From: Pseudopyrenochaeta lycopersici
Lineage: Eukaryota; Ascomycota; Dothideomycetes; Pleosporales; Pseudopyrenochaetaceae
DNA length: 64,000 bases
Direction of reading: 5' to 3'
Assembly: GCA_003313425.1 (NCBI GenBank)
Contig: NHZP01000029.1
Coordinates: forward strand, 664,338 to 728,337
The notes below the pieces were generated by a model. That model was not told where the DNA came from and made no database searches. It saw only the letters and a list, made by a program, of their open reading frames with translations. The translations under genes and the position numbers were made by a program. This document shows, piece by piece, positions 1 to 12,004 of the stretch. The first letter of the stretch is position 1, and the number at the start of each line of letters is the position of its first letter.

Positions 1-1467
1 ACCTGGTACAACATAGCTAGGCACAGCACGGTAAAACGATTCAATGCGCGCGCCCTGGCCGGTCTTTGTCAGTCCGAGACTGTTTAATGTTGTCAGCTTC
101 TTCGATACAAACAGGCGTGGTGTAGAAGTCAGAATTCACATACCCCCCCATGATCTTCAGGCACTCCTCAGCGACATATTTGCACACCATCCCTGACTCG
201 ACTTTAAGAAGTGCGGTAGTGCCGCCGAGAAGTCGCGAACCGTCCGCGTCTGAGAGATTCTCGAGCTCGTAGATGACTTGCTCTGTCCAGGCTTGCAGTG
301 ACTCCACCATCCTACCCATGTTTCCAAACTTGTTGCGCACAACCGGTTGCTCAATCAATGTCTTGTCAAAGGCTTCACGCTTGATCGCCCACGCGAAGGC
401 GTCCTGGATAGCGACACGGCAGCCGCGGATCGCCTGGAACGCAATCCAGAGACGCTCGTGGTTGAAGTTTATCATTGTTTGTCTGAACCCCTCGCCTTCT
501 TTTCCAATTAGGTATTCTGCAGGTACTTTGACGTCCTCGAACGTGACATACGTAGTTGCTGACAAGGGGCCAGCAATGACTTCAAGTTTGCGGGTCCGAA
601 GGCCTTGGCTCCGTGGAATGAGTAACATGGAAATACCACCAGCGCCCGGCCCACCGGTGCGCACGGCTGTCATAAAGTAGTCGCTGAACATGCCATTCGT
701 TATCCACTTCTTCTCGCCGTTGACAATGTAATGTTTCCCGTCCGCTGTCTTCTCCGCCGTAGTCTGGATGTTCCTCACATCACTGCCCGCATCTGGCTCC
801 GTGACGGCAAGACATATCCTTTTGTTCCCTGACAATATTTCCGGAAAGATCTTATCCTGAAGTCGCTGTGAGGCGAACTTTAGGAGCGGTGGGGCGCCAA
901 CGACGAGGCCGGTAAATAGGCTAGCAAGGCCACCCGAGCGAATGACCTCATCCCAAAGCACAAAGTCGTGGAAACCGTCCCATTCTGCGGGCTTGATACC
1001 GCCAATAATGGGATAATTCGACCATTGGGGTGGAATAGATTTACCGAATGCGATGGGGACAAGGAGGCCGGCTTCTGCGCATTTATTATAGATTGCAGGA
1101 TCCACAGCCCCAGCATCAAGCCAGCCTTGAGTGTGAGCGGCAATATTCTGCAGAAAGATGTTAGGTAGGTTTGCCTAGAGAACAACCCGGTTTGCAACTG
1201 CAGTAAAGACACATAAGTAGTAGACATTAACGTCGGCGAAAATGCAATTGAAAATGACAAGCTATATGGCGTACCTCTTCACACCAGGATCTCACGGCGT
1301 CGCGAAGTTTCCTGTGGCTCTCATTATAGTACGGCGACGGGCGGCCGGTGTACCTAATGTATATTAGCTTCCATCTTGTCAATTTTCAGAAAAGGCCGTT
1401 CGACTTACCAGCTAGGCTCTGCCCAAGGCAAGGTGCTGCCATAGGGTTCAGACAATTTGCTTGTCAT
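1..1467 (-). CDS. Acyl-CoA dehydrogenase family protein, 3' end cut by window edge
   Basis: FAD-dependent acyl-CoA dehydrogenase, expected to introduce a double bond between C2 and C3 of an acyl-CoA. Four exons can be joined: 1467-1409, 1353-1275, 1174-144 and 79-1 (continuing off the window), with GT-AG introns of 55, 100 and 64 bases. The splicing gives 416 visible residues. The N-terminal helical domain begins with MTSKLSEPYG and includes YYNESHRKLRDAV. The middle beta domain has AVTEPDAGSD (about 169-178) and GEKKWITNG (about 199-207). The C-terminal domain ends with KTGQGARIESFYR and a proline-glycine turn at the edge, so only a short tail should be missing. The start at 1467 is chosen because it opens directly into the conserved N-terminus. 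Family assignment is firm; the substrate and any peroxisomal C-terminal signal cannot be read. The last 35 codons of the long open frame downstream of 144 are intron read-through, not protein. Confidence 0.93.
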
Positions 1468-4400
1468 TGCGAATCGTGCCAAGCAATAGGAAATGTGAAG
1501 TACTCTGAATAGAGTGGGCTCGGGTTTAAATGAGCTTCAATCCTCATTTTGAGCTCGGTTACATGGATCTGTCGTTCCAAGAAAGTTGCCGATGATGGCT
1601 CAAACAATATTGGACGTTGCGGCTGCTTATGGCGTGCCTCGGTCCCCAGACATGTGCCCCGCCTATTAGGAAATGCGGCATCTTTCGGTATTATCGTTCG
1701 GTGAAGTTGCAGCCGCGGGGAAACACGTCATCATACACGATATATGTAATTATAGTCTCTCTCTCTTCTCTCTCTTCTTTTCTTAATGTCAGTGTGAGTA
1801 TTTAAGACGAATACGCTAGGCGCGCCTGGAGAGGATTTGATGGTCGGATCCGGCAGGATGAAAAGAACTATCGGCTTACCTAAAATTTTGTCACGTGTGC
1901 ATGGGCTTCTCGCTCTTTCCAACACTCATTGGAGCTCCTGCTCTACGTCTCTGCTCCAGTACCAGTTACTATTGAACTAGTCATTGGTTTGCAAGCAGTT
2001 CATTTTAACATTACAGCATTTGCGTGAAGCCGTATAACGGCTTGCCACCACGCACGAGCCAGATTTGATCTGAATCGCGCATTGCCCATTGCCTTCTTGT
2101 CCAGTCAATGCAACCTCTTAACTGGTTCACTACCATTGACATCTCTTGCAGTGACCGACGTGAAACACTTTACACAAGTCTCTCTGCTTGCTATTGTAAA
2201 CTTCATTCAAAATATGCTCCAGACTTTGTCTTCTACAGATGTACCTTATCTTGCCAACGTCTAGTCGGGCCCCGTCCCGAGACTTGAGTGGGCAAAGCGA
2301 AATGGTTGGAGGAATTTGGCCACAAAATGACTGGCATTTTTGGTGACGATCATACATGGCCTCTAAAGACCAGCATTGCTGGGCCTTATGAAACTGAATT
2401 ATTCATCAAACGGGGCACAACACCGGCCTGCCGTATTGTTGTGGCTAACGTCCTTCACCGAGGTGTTCATCGTGACCTCAATTGTGCCAGGCCTTCAAAC
2501 TCTAATCCACTGCAAGTATATCGCCGTAACAAGATATCCAAATTTAGCAACGAGATGATTTATAGTCAGGAGGATTATAGGACACATGACATTCAAAGTG
2601 CGGAGTCCTGACAAAACTAGATATTAGGAAAAAATTTCATCCAACAAAATTCTCCTATGAATATGATGAGGATAAGAATAATAGACTTGGAGCAGAGCGA
2701 CACATCTAGTACGTCGTTTGTTGTAGTATAGATGTAAGCGGGCGACGGTTAATTTACCATTGTACAAGGGTATTGAAAGGGTGACGGTGACGTGACTCGG
2801 CGAGAACACGGATATCGCAGACGCATTATGCGCTGGATCTGGAGAAAATTTCATGGAAACTAAGTTCAAGCGTACAATATCCCTACATCAACAACGGTAG
2901 AGTCAAATTTCTCGTGATAGAGGCTGATTAGTGAATTATTTAACCTGTAAAACCCTTAGGCTAGCTTCACGAGACACATAAACAGGAATACTGGGTAGCG
3001 GAAGTACCTTTGGTATCATATTCCCTTTTCGGTGTTTCTAGCCCGAGAGGCCGGTTCCGTAGATGGCCCCATTGGTTTCATTACGGAAGGCGAAGTTTAA
3101 TATATTAGTACATATTTCCAAAAAAGTATTATAGACAAATACTGAGAGGTAAAATTACGCCTTACCGTCGTTTGGGTGCGTCTCATAATGTATTCTAGCA
3201 CTGGACTAAACTGTTCGGCTTCGGCTTCGGCTTCCTAGTTCATGTTATTGTAGTGTAAATTGGCAAATTGGTAACGGCCTGCCTGGTCAGGTTGTAGCTC
3301 TCAACCAGTACAACGCGGTTTGGTCACCACGCCTGGGGCATGCTGTATAATCCCCTAGTCTGTAGCCATTCTTAGGCTTCCATGGACTTTATGGTTCAAA
3401 TTGGTCTTGATGTTCAAGCCGAAAAACGAAGAGGCCCAGGCAAAACCTAAATCTGCTTCAAAGCACGCTGCTTCCAACTGCTTGGGCCAATACATTCAAA
3501 AGCATGGCACATTATGGCCAGAGAGTAAGGCAGTTAACTTTCCATTGAAGTTGCTCTCATACTATCTCTCGTAATGAGGAAACCTCTTTTTTTCGGAAAG
3601 CGCTCATTGAAAGACGTCCGTCAATGTAGATGTTGTACCGCTGGCCATTTTCCGGCTCATAGAAAGAATCTCTGTTCATAGGTGAAGACCAAACAGGGAA
3701 TCCCCTTATAACTACTAGTGCGATTTACTAATATATCACTCCATGAAGAATGTGGGAAATGGTCAGGTTTCACTCCTGAGCCGCAACTCCTCCAAGTTGA
3801 ATCCCTCCCATATTCACATTCTCCACGATTACTCTAAATAAATTATTTAGTTACTAATCGTGCTTTGTCTCCTAGATAGATGTGGGCTTATAATTCTAGA
3901 TTTGTGTCTCTCCGTTAAGCGATGGTCGAACAATTGAGAGGGCAGCGTTTGCTGTAGGATTCTTGCAGTACCATACCACTTTGATTGGACAGTTGCACCA
4001 ATACTTGTACATTAGTTATCGTTGGCTGAATCTCCCAATGAATGGCTCCTGCTTTGGACTGAGATCAGTGTCTCGCCGAAATTTTGGTACTGCACTCGCA
4101 AACCTCTTATCACAAATGAAATGGCGTGTCTCATCCACAACATCTGTGATATTGATCCCGAATCTCGCTTCATAACTCGGCTCCATAATTACACTTAGAA
4201 ATTTAACAACCGAAAGATCTCGTTTGATCAGTTCTTCAGCGGAGAGAATATCTTATCTCAGTCGCACGATATCCGCTCTCACAAGTATGAACCCTAGCAG
4301 GAAGCTTGCCGCTGTCCTGACGCGGTATCATTTTTGATGTAGTAGGCCCTGGTTCTCAACCAGTAGAGAAACCAGCGCATAACCGAAAAAATTTTGTAAC

Positions 4401-4728
4401 CGGTTTTGCTTCCATGATCTTTGCAGATATTCGGCCTTGCACGAACTATTACTGGTTCTCGCTTAAGTCTATGCAATATGGAGTTGTATTCTCAGTTGAA
4501 ATGCTAACTTGACAATCTTGCACCTGCACGATCATCATGTCACAATATAGCACACATTTACTACAATTCTACGTGAGTTAAGGTGTAAGACGGGAAGGTT
4601 CTGAAACGGACGAGCTCTCTTGTACAGAGAACCGATACTTTCACTTCAGAACTCCAACAGAGCACTTCTTTTATTCATAATCCTCAGTAACTTGAAGCCA
4701 TTTTTGGAGAGCTCAGAATGTTGTGGCT
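1468..4728. other. 3.3-kb gene-free interval between acyl-CoA dehydrogenase and transporter
   Basis: I find no convincing gene here. Short open frames exist (for example 2288-2611 plus, 107 codons), but none shows a motif I recognise or a sensible splice partner. The part next to 1467 must hold the acyl-CoA dehydrogenase promoter; a pyrimidine-rich tract lies at about 1755-1786. A short CTTCGG repeat lies near 3214-3232. Base composition is like the neighbouring genes and not like the RIP-altered block, so this is probably ordinary or decayed intergenic DNA. The MFS transporter terminator should lie near 4,500-4,728. Confidence 0.5.
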
Positions 4729-6544
4729 CTATTCACCGACTTCACGATCATCATCCCAATGCACAAACTTGCGAACGAGCCCCCACCGCCAACTTGCTCT
4801 CCTAATATTGTCACCCCAAAAGTAGAAAGGTACACCTAACATAATGAGACCGCCGGAAATGCCCGCCATAGCCCCGTAAGACTTGAGGTAACCTGATTGT
4901 TGTACCCAAGGATTTGTATAGAACGAGAGAAGGAAGCCAATAGCAGATTTGAATCCCATCTGCGTGACTGTGATTTCGCCAGCAACTGGGCGATAGCAAT
5001 CAATGGTGTACACAAGCGAGACATTGGTGGCTTGTACAATAGAAAAGTTGACTGCAGAAGTTAGCATACGATGGAGACAGATTGGGATTGAAAAGACATA
5101 CTTAGTCCAAGTCCAATCGTAGGGCAAATCCAGTGCAATTTGTAATGAATACCAACACCATACAACACCAAGGCAAGCGGAGCTGTAACGACGCTGACAA
5201 GTATGGCTGGCAGGCGCATCTCAGGTTCGCGTACACCTCCATTACGCTGTGTTTGGATGTCGGCTATCCAATCAGAGAAGTGGCCGCCTGCAAAAATACC
5301 GATGAACGCTCCAATAAGAGCGGAAATGAAACAAAGGCCCGACTGCCAGGGTTCGAATGCATATGTCTGCTCGAAGGCAGGGGCGAAGTTGGATGTAATT
5401 GCAACAAGAAAACCGATCGTACCTGCCATGACTAAAGTGGCCCATAAAACTGGTGGTAGGATGAGTAACATTACTGGGCGAATGAAAAGCTTTAGAAGGG
5501 GCTCTTTGGTGTATGTGCCGGAAAAGATACGGAGCTTGGCGAAATATGAACGTCTCTCGGGAACTGTACTATCAGCGGTTGCCTCATTAATATGAGTTAT
5601 CTCGGGTCCCTTGGACTCGGCGTCTACCTTGACTCCCTCTCCTAGGGCAACGTTGTTGGTGACCGAATTATCCCTAACGTAAATGGTCTCCGGAAATGTG
5701 AATATAACGAGTGTGGTACACGCGCCTATCAAGGCAGTGGCAACCCAATAGATAACTCGCCAGCCATTATGAATGGATATAAGTCCAGCTATAATGATAC
5801 CACCACTAACACCAGCTGATAATGCGCAGGTGTAAATCCTAGAGCATTTTTAGTGAAACGCATTTTAACGAGGAACAATCGCATACACACCCCATGAAGG
5901 TACCCCTCTCATGTAAGAAGAAAATGTCCGCAATGGTCAAAGGTGCAAGGACCTCGGCTGCACCTGCAGCAACCCCCATGACGATTCGAGATGCAAGTTC
6001 GCTGCCGTAACTTTGTGAAGCCCCAGCCCATGCGGCACAGATAGTGTAAAGAACAAACGATGAGACGTATATAGGGCGACGCCCATATTTGACGATCAAA
6101 GGCATCCAGAGCAGAGCACCCAATCCTTGCATCAGAGCAGTTGTTGTAAAGAAGTATGCTACTTTGGAAATATCCCCGACGAAGTTTGGGTTGTTAGGCG
6201 GAGCACCGAAGAAGTCAGCCGTCACCTGGGTTATGACTACAGTCGGGCCAGCAGCCAAAAAGTTGCAAAAAAATATAGCTGCAGAAACCAGAATCGTGAT
6301 ATACCATCGGTACCCTTTCGACCAATTAAGTGGGTCTAGCTTGGAGGTGAGTATTTCTCGATATTTCTCGAGATTGCGGTACAGTTCGGGATCGAATGTA
6401 CTCACCATTGGGATCATTCGTTGGAATTGGAATAAGAATAATTTGGTTCGAATCAGCGTGTCGAAGCTGAAGACTTCCAAAATTATGTTTCTCCTGCACT
6501 TCGTCGGGTTTGCGTTCTATTGGCATTGTGGGAACCATTGCCAT
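4729..6544 (-). CDS. Major facilitator superfamily transporter (DHA1-like), four exons
   Basis: Proton-driven membrane exporter or importer of the drug:H+ antiporter type, in the plasma or an organelle membrane. Exons 6544-6406, 6335-5891, 5838-5102 and 5051-4729 (introns of 70, 52 and 50 bases, GT-AG) give 547 residues, the usual length for a 12-helix transporter. The cytoplasmic N-terminus leads into NDPNDPLNWS (residues 43-52), typical just before helix 1 in fungal MFS proteins. Helix 2-3 loop motif GRRP is at 131-134. A charged central loop separates the two six-helix halves, and the tail WDDDREVGE is cytoplasmic. The first splice is supported because it restores the DPLNW motif; the longer open frame starting at 6480 reads through that intron. 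Three methionines lie at residues 1, 3 and 7, so the exact start is uncertain by a few codons. Substrate unknown. It may serve the adjacent oxidoreductases. Confidence 0.93.
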
Positions 6545-7192
6545 TGAAGGCTGCAGCAAGGAGGTATACGAGGGATCTCGTTCGAGGTATGTGTGGTATT
6601 TCTGTGAATTCCTAGAAATTTGTAGTTAAATAACTCTGTTCGGGATTTCATTTGACACCATAATTGAGCTTTTTGTGATGCCAAGAGCGCATGCGGAAGT
6701 GGTCCCGATCCGAAATGGTCCTAGCATATCTGAGCCCTGAAAATGTGGGGAATGCGGGGGATGCGGGATTGTGGGGGGGGGGGGGGCTCGGGAAGGGGTC
6801 TTCGTAATCCTCACGAAAAATACCCGCAATATCCCAGACAAGTAGTAATCAGCGGAATCTAGGCCAACCAAAGAAATACTGCTCATTGACAAAACCTGTA
6901 GACAGGTTGTGTAACCAATGTGAAGAGGCAACTGGTAATTGCTGAGATTCAAGGAACTTGGATGCAAGCTAGAAATGGGCCCGTCGCAAAGTTCAAGGCT
7001 CAATCAATGCAGTTCAAAGGCTGAATTCACGCTTTCATCATCACACATTCTTCGTTCGTCAGTATGAGAATAGTTTTATAGGGACAAAAGGCCTCCTGTT
7101 TGATTTTTTAATATATCAGAATCAGGTGAACGAGTACAGAATCTTCTTATTCACTACCTTTAGCGCACCTTTGATTTAGTTCCCTAGGTGCA
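6545..7192. other. Intergenic region with a 14-base G run
   Basis: This 648-base gap holds the promoter of the transporter and the 3' region of the FAD oxidoreductase. The run of 14 G at 6773-6786 follows several shorter G clusters from about 6747 on the plus strand. A 125-codon open frame on the minus strand (7003-6626) translates across the G run as polyproline and has no recognisable domain, so I do not call it a gene. Confidence 0.5.
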
Positions 7193-8678
7193 CTATATTT
7201 TATTCGGAAGACCTTTCACGCCAGACTGATCTCCATTATCAAGAAAACCACAAATTCGCCCCTCAGGATCCCACTTCTCCCGAATTTCCATTAGCTTCTT
7301 TCCCTGTTTGTCCCCCCAGTACTTCGTATTCCTGACTTGAAAGTCAGAATCGCCCAGGTATTGCCCAACACTGTGCGGTGCCATTCTGTTCATAACGTCA
7401 GACACCCAGAATTGGCACCTGCTGTCGTCTTCTACATCCTCCCAAATTGTGTAGAGTGCCAGATAATGGTTCGAGTGCATCGACAAAGCCATGTCTAGTA
7501 GAGGCTTCTGCGATGTAGGCGCCATGGCATACCATAAAGCAAACGACTTTTGGCTGGGGAGTGTAGTAAATGCTTCTTCTAAGACGCTCGCAACATCTGA
7601 ATCGTTGTCGATATACGCGTTATCAGAGCAATAACGGTGGCCTTTTGGATTTGCCAGACCCTGGTGTCTATATTCTTGTTGCAGTGACGATGGCTGGGCG
7701 AAGTCTTTCTCAAGGCAACCCGGAGGAACGGAATCCTCGGCAGTCTGAAGCGCGGTAATTGCGTCGTCGTCTGATCGCTTGAAGGTGGTTAACCCAACGA
7801 TGACCACGCTCTCCTTATATTGTGGTAGAAATCGCCCAACGCAGACGAGCTCAGTGTCACCATCGTAGGCCTCTGAAATCGAGCGAATCCAATTCAGGGC
7901 GGTCTTGAAACTCTGTTTAGAGAAGACATAAGTAGATGTTCGTATGTGTGTTGGCAATTGTTTTGTTTGTAAATAGAATCTCGTGACAATGGCAGGAAAA
8001 CCTATCGTGTAAGAGAGTCAGAAGTATCCGAAAATAGTATTTTAATGACTTACCTGGACCTGCTCCACGAGCAGCCCAAAACAAATCCTCGTTTTCTTTT
8101 TCGTCGCAATGTAGATGTTGACCGTCTGCGCTCACCACATCTATTGCTTTGATGTATTGACAAGCCCAACCCCAACTCTACAATAGTGTCAATGACTATC
8201 AATGGCTATTTCAGGGTCATGGGATATGACTTACTCTGCATATCCAGCCCATACCTCCTTGAAGTAAGAACCCACCAAGCCCCACATCCGGGCAATGGCC
8301 GCCTGGAAAGAATAGGCCCTTCTCACCCAACATAGCGTTGAGCACACTACCCGTCGTGCTAGGTGAGACAACAACCATGCCTGTTTCTTCGTGGAGCTCG
8401 ATCTGCCTGTAATTGCCCAGATCAATCAGGATTGCGTTGTCTCGCACGCTCCACGCTGCCCATGAATGTCCACCAGAGCGCACCGAAACACGTAAATTCT
8501 TCTGCCGTGCGAGTTGTACTGTTTCTAGAACGTGAATTTCATTCGTTGCTTCAACGACTGCAATCGGAAAGCGGTTAGGGCGGCGATGGTTGAATACGCG
8601 ACCAACGCGTGCGCGTTCGTATTCCTGCTCCGCCGTACCAATCCTCCAAATAATTGGTAGCGAATTTGACGGACTCAT
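7193..8678 (-). CDS. FAD-linked oxidoreductase of the berberine bridge enzyme type, three exons
   Basis: Flavin-dependent oxidase of the PCMH/FAD_binding_4 fold with a BBE C-terminal module, a family that oxidises alcohols, sugars or alkaloid-like substrates using oxygen. Exons 8678-8235, 8177-8054 and 8001-7193 (introns of 57 and 52 bases) give 458 residues. RSGGHS (His71) and GHCPDVG (Cys129) are the two positions that hold FAD covalently in bicovalent members of the family, so a doubly linked flavin is predicted. GGMGW (141-145) continues across intron 1 into a WGWAC motif, which supports that splice. The BBE end shows YWGDKQGKKL and EKWDPEGRI, typical of the family C-terminus. No signal peptide is seen, so it is probably intracellular, unlike many secreted relatives. 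It is divergent from the dehydrogenase at 9123 and may act with it. Substrate unknown. Confidence 0.93.
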
Positions 8679-9122
8679 TCTTGCTTGATTCTACTGGGTT
8701 GGTGATGTATGTTGGGTACAACAATGGTGATAACAATGCTAGTGAAATTCGTCCGAGTTACCAAATGTGTCTTGTAGATAGCGCCAGAACGTGTCGCAAC
8801 GGTTGTTCACATAAATGGGCAGGCGAGATAAACGTCGAACTTGCCGGAATGTGGGGGTAAGTATCCCGAACAGTCTCATGGAACCTGGCATCGAAGTATG
8901 CCACCGACGTGTGATACCGATGTTTTTTGTATGGGCATTTCGTGACGATCTGCGGTACCAGTATTAGAAACCGAAGAACTTTGCAAATTAGGCATGGAGT
9001 AACGTAATTCATCAACGTGACTTCTCAGTCCGCCATATTTTCGCCCTCCTTTAACCGACCTTTCGCCATTTCATTCTGCATCCAAGACATTCACAAGCAG
9101 CGCTACACCAAGCCTCAACGAA
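8679..9122. promoter_or_regulatory. Shared divergent promoter region of the FAD oxidoreductase and the SDR
   Basis: The two oxidoreductase genes start 444 bases apart and point away from each other, so both promoters must lie here. Such head-to-head pairs are often co-regulated in fungi. I see no binding site I can name with confidence. An open frame on the minus strand (9015-8758) and short plus-strand frames have no recognisable product. Confidence 0.55.
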
Positions 9123-9887
9123 ATGCCCGAACAAACTCTTCGAAACAAAATCGCTGTCATCAGCGGCTCGAGTTCAGGCATCGGTGCCGAGATAGGCCGT
9201 GAGCTAGCATCGCGAGGTGCAAATGTAGTGCTCAATTATCCATTTTCTACATTACGGGAAGAAGCGGACAAACTGGCAGCAGGTCTACCTACAAAGTGCA
9301 TCGCTGTGGAGGCTGATATCTCAACCGTCGATGGGCCAAAGAGACTAGTCGATGCTGCTAGTAAGCATTTCGGCAAAATAGACATCCTCATTAATAATGC
9401 GGCTGTCGCAATCAATAAGCCTTTCGAGGACCAGACAATAAATGATTGGGACTCACTAGTAAATCTCAACGGACGAGGAACATTTCTCCTCACGCAAGCT
9501 ACGTTACCCTATCTTCCGAAGGACGGGGGCCGTATTGTAAATATTGTCTCCATCTCGGCGCGAGACGCACCTCCATTGCAGACTATCTATGCTGGGACGA
9601 AGGCCATGGTGGATAGCTTCACGAAAGTATGGGCAAAGGAGTTGCCGCCGAAGTATGGCGTTACTGTCAATGCAGTCAGCCCCGGCCCGACAATGACGGA
9701 AGGATTTGCACAAGCTGGCGAAGAATTCATGGTCAAAGTGCGCCCAATCATTGAGAGAACACCGGTAGGGAACAGGCTAGGGACGGCGGAAGAGATTGCA
9801 TTTGCTGTCGGGTTCCTGTGTGAGCCACGAGCTAGCTGGATAAATGGAACACATGTGATGGCGAACGGGGGGCTGTATATTGATTGA
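9123..9887 (+). CDS. Short-chain dehydrogenase/reductase (classical SDR), single exon
   Basis: NAD(P)(H)-dependent oxidoreductase of 254 residues, the typical length for a classical SDR. The cofactor-binding turn GSSSGIG is at 15-21, the stabilising NNAA at 91-94, and the catalytic Ser143, Tyr156 and Lys160 (YAGTK) are all present with the usual spacing. PGP near residues 186-188 follows the catalytic strand, and the C-terminus ends in the common pattern WINGTHVMANGG. The overall look is like fungal reductases of polyketide and alcohol metabolism (for example hydroxynaphthalene-reductase-like proteins), but the exact substrate cannot be told. It lacks introns. It is the last intact gene before the RIP-altered block, yet its reading frame shows no C-to-T damage, so the mutation process seems to have stopped short of it. 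Confidence 0.93.
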   Translation: MPEQTLRNKIAVISGSSSGIGAEIGRELASRGANVVLNYPFSTLREEADKLAAGLPTKCIAVEADISTVDGPKRLVDAASKHFGKIDILINNAAVAINKPFEDQTINDWDSLVNLNGRGTFLLTQATLPYLPKDGGRIVNIVSISARDAPPLQTIYAGTKAMVDSFTKVWAKELPPKYGVTVNAVSPGPTMTEGFAQAGEEFMVKVRPIIERTPVGNRLGTAEEIAFAVGFLCEPRASWINGTHVMANGGLYID

Positions 9888-10109
9888 AGAGATCCTAGTA
9901 TTATAGTAAAAATATATAAAAAATATACTTATATAAATAAATAGTCTACTCTAGTTAAAATAACTATATTACTTATATCAAAGAAGTTAAATATAGGGTA
10001 GCAAATAGGTTACGGGTACCCGCTATGGGTATAGGTTGGGTATAGGGTTATAGATAAGTAGGTTGGGTTTGGAGTTAGGTCGCACGGACTATAGGTACAG
10101 GTTAGGGCC
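9888..10109. other. Transition from gene space to AT-rich repeat block
   Basis: Base composition falls sharply within a few tens of bases of the SDR stop codon. The stretch contains AT-rich sequence and then an irregular GGGTATAGGTT-like run (about 9996-10070). No gene is seen. The SDR terminator must lie in the first part. The first recognisable transposon end (CAGGGATGC) begins at 10110. Confidence 0.5.
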
Positions 10110-10404
10110 AGGGATGCACAAAATTTAGTAATTAGTAAATAGTAATTACTAAATTATAAATTAGTAAAAATTTAGTAATCTATATTTTATAGTATATAGT
10201 GACTAGTAGTAAAATCTAGATTATTTAACTATTAGAGACTAGAATATATTAATAAATAGTATATTAAAAAAAAAGTAATTAAATTTAAATAAAAAATCTT
10301 TATTAATCTATTAAACTAACTAAATTTATAAAACTAACTAAATAAACACTACTATTATATATTAATAATATTTAGACTAAAATATCTTATTATTCTATAT
10401 ATTA
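10110..10404. mobile_element. Terminal fragment of a hAT-type element
   Basis: It begins with CAGGGATGCACAAAATTTAG, followed by TTAGTAATTACTAA-type subterminal repeats. It matches the 300-odd bases inside the TAGGGATGCA end of the hAT copies at 52,945 (same strand) and 42,060 (opposite strand), including a long A tract and the TTATTAATCTATTAAACTAA stretch. It stops where another hAT element begins at 10405; the expected continuation is not found on the far side, so it is a broken remnant. Confidence 0.6.
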
Positions 10405-10715
10405 CAGGGTTGCCGTTTTTTAGTAATTACTAAGTAATAGTAATTACTATTACTAAGTAATTACTATTACTAAAAATAGAAATTTATAATTAATAGTATT
10501 TATAATCTTTTATTAGCTAGTTGATTATATAGTAATTAAATTAAAGATAATACTACATAAATAAACGTATATAATTATTTACTTCTAATAGTTTTAAAGA
10601 AATAGATATATATATTTTAACTAAATAACTAACTAACTAATTCTATTTTTTTAATTTTATATTACTTTATAAGTTTTTTTTCCTTTTTTTTAGTAAAGTT
10701 ATATATACTCTACTA

Positions 10716-11512
10716 TTATTCTATTTTAACTATAGACTCTAAATACTCTAGTTTATTTAAATTAGAACTAATAAAGTCTATATATAAACTAGAATATCTT
10801 TTAACAGCTTTTAACTCTTCTATAGTATAAAATATCTTATTATAGATATTTAAACTATCTAAAAAATATAAATTGTCTCTAATAAACTCTTCTTTTATAG
10901 CTAAAAGGTTATCTTTATTGTTTAGATAATCTTTTATATTATTTACTTCTTTAGAAGTAATAAGACACTTAGTAGTAAAGCTTCTTATAAGATCTATTAA
11001 AATTAATATATCTATATAATAAAAGTATTTAATAATATAAAACTTACTAAAATCTTTAAATAAAATACTAGTTTTTATAAGGTATTTATTTATACTTTCT
11101 AAAATAGTAGATAAAGTACTATCTATACTATTATTATCTAGTATAAATAAATACTCTAAATCTATGTTTGCTTTCTTTAATAAATCTATTATTATATTAG
11201 TATTTAGATATATATAATAAGTAAAAGTTTTTTACTTACTTAAAGTAACTCTTAATCTATCTTTATTAAAATAGCTTAATCTATTTATATAATAAACTAT
11301 CCTTAAAGTATTAAGGTAATCTACTATATAAGTAGAGTTTTTATCTATAAAATTTTAATTAGTTTTAATTTATAAGTTAGTTATATAAGTTATATACCTT
11401 TTATATTTCTATAATTATTAATTATAGCTTTTATAGTAGAGTCTACTTTCGTAGGCTTTACTACTAAACTATTATTAATAGTAGTAGAAATAAAAGAAGC
11501 TTTAGTAAGCAT
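10716..11512 (-). pseudogene. Companion ORF of the hAT element, unknown function, degraded
   Basis: The reading frame starts MLTKASFISTTINN at 11512 and is followed by a likely intron whose GT lies soon after the first 40 codons. It resumes with a lysine-, leucine- and isoleucine-rich stretch ending LEYLESIVKIE, roughly 230-250 residues in all. The same protein is recognisable at 36,745-37,509 and 57,498-58,262, each time beside hAT transposase sequence, so it appears to belong to the transposon. I do not recognise the family. No cysteine or histidine cluster and no membrane segment is clear; it looks helical. Several in-frame stops and shifts make this copy non-functional. Confidence 0.5.
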
Positions 11513-11639
11513 TTTTTAAAGTAAATATAGCTAAAAAAAAATAGTTAGATTAATATTCTTTAAAGTTTAAAAAACTTACTAGTAGTAATACTATCTAAAA
11601 GTTTATAACTAGTAAGATATTTAGTTTAAGTAAATAAAA

Positions 11640-12004
11640 CAGCTAGTATAGTTACTAAATCTAGAAATAGATTACTTTCTAGTACTATTAAAAAATTAAT
11701 TATATTAAAAAGTATTAATGCTATAGAAGATAAAGAAGAAAGTATAAATAATAATTTATTATTTAAAGATGAAGTTAATCTAAACTTATTTAGTAAAAAA
11801 GGAAAAGAAATATTATTATCTATAGAAGATAGAGAAGAAGAAGAAAATATAGAAGATAAAAGTACTACTAGTATTACTAGTTATAATAGTAGTAATAGCT
11901 TTAGTAGTAATATTAGTAATAATAGTAATAATAGCAATAAAAGTAAAAATAGTAAAAGTAGTAGAAATAGTAGTACTAGTCTTAATAGTATTAATATAGA
12001 ATAG
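11640..12004 (+). pseudogene. hAT transposase C-terminal fragment
   Basis: The frame contains VTKSRNRLLSSTIKKL followed by an acidic, then serine/asparagine-rich tail ending at the TAG at 12002. The KSRNRL...LI(I)L pattern is the hAT C-terminal dimerisation region. All upstream transposase domains are missing. It is head-to-head with the companion ORF, the same arrangement seen in the second hAT derivative of the palindrome arms (near 41 kb and 53.7 kb). Confidence 0.65.

Noticed and set aside
273..680. 135-codon plus-strand open frame
   Set aside because: It is antisense to the third exon of the acyl-CoA dehydrogenase.
2288..2611. 107-codon plus-strand open frame
   Set aside because: No recognisable motif, no splice partner, and it overlaps another frame of similar quality.
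6626..7003. 125-codon minus-strand open frame upstream of the transporter
   Set aside because: It reads the G run as polyproline, has no domain and no supporting context.
9123..9887. Naming the SDR as a specific pathway reductase
   Set aside because: Motifs support only the classical SDR family; nothing in the window identifies the substrate.
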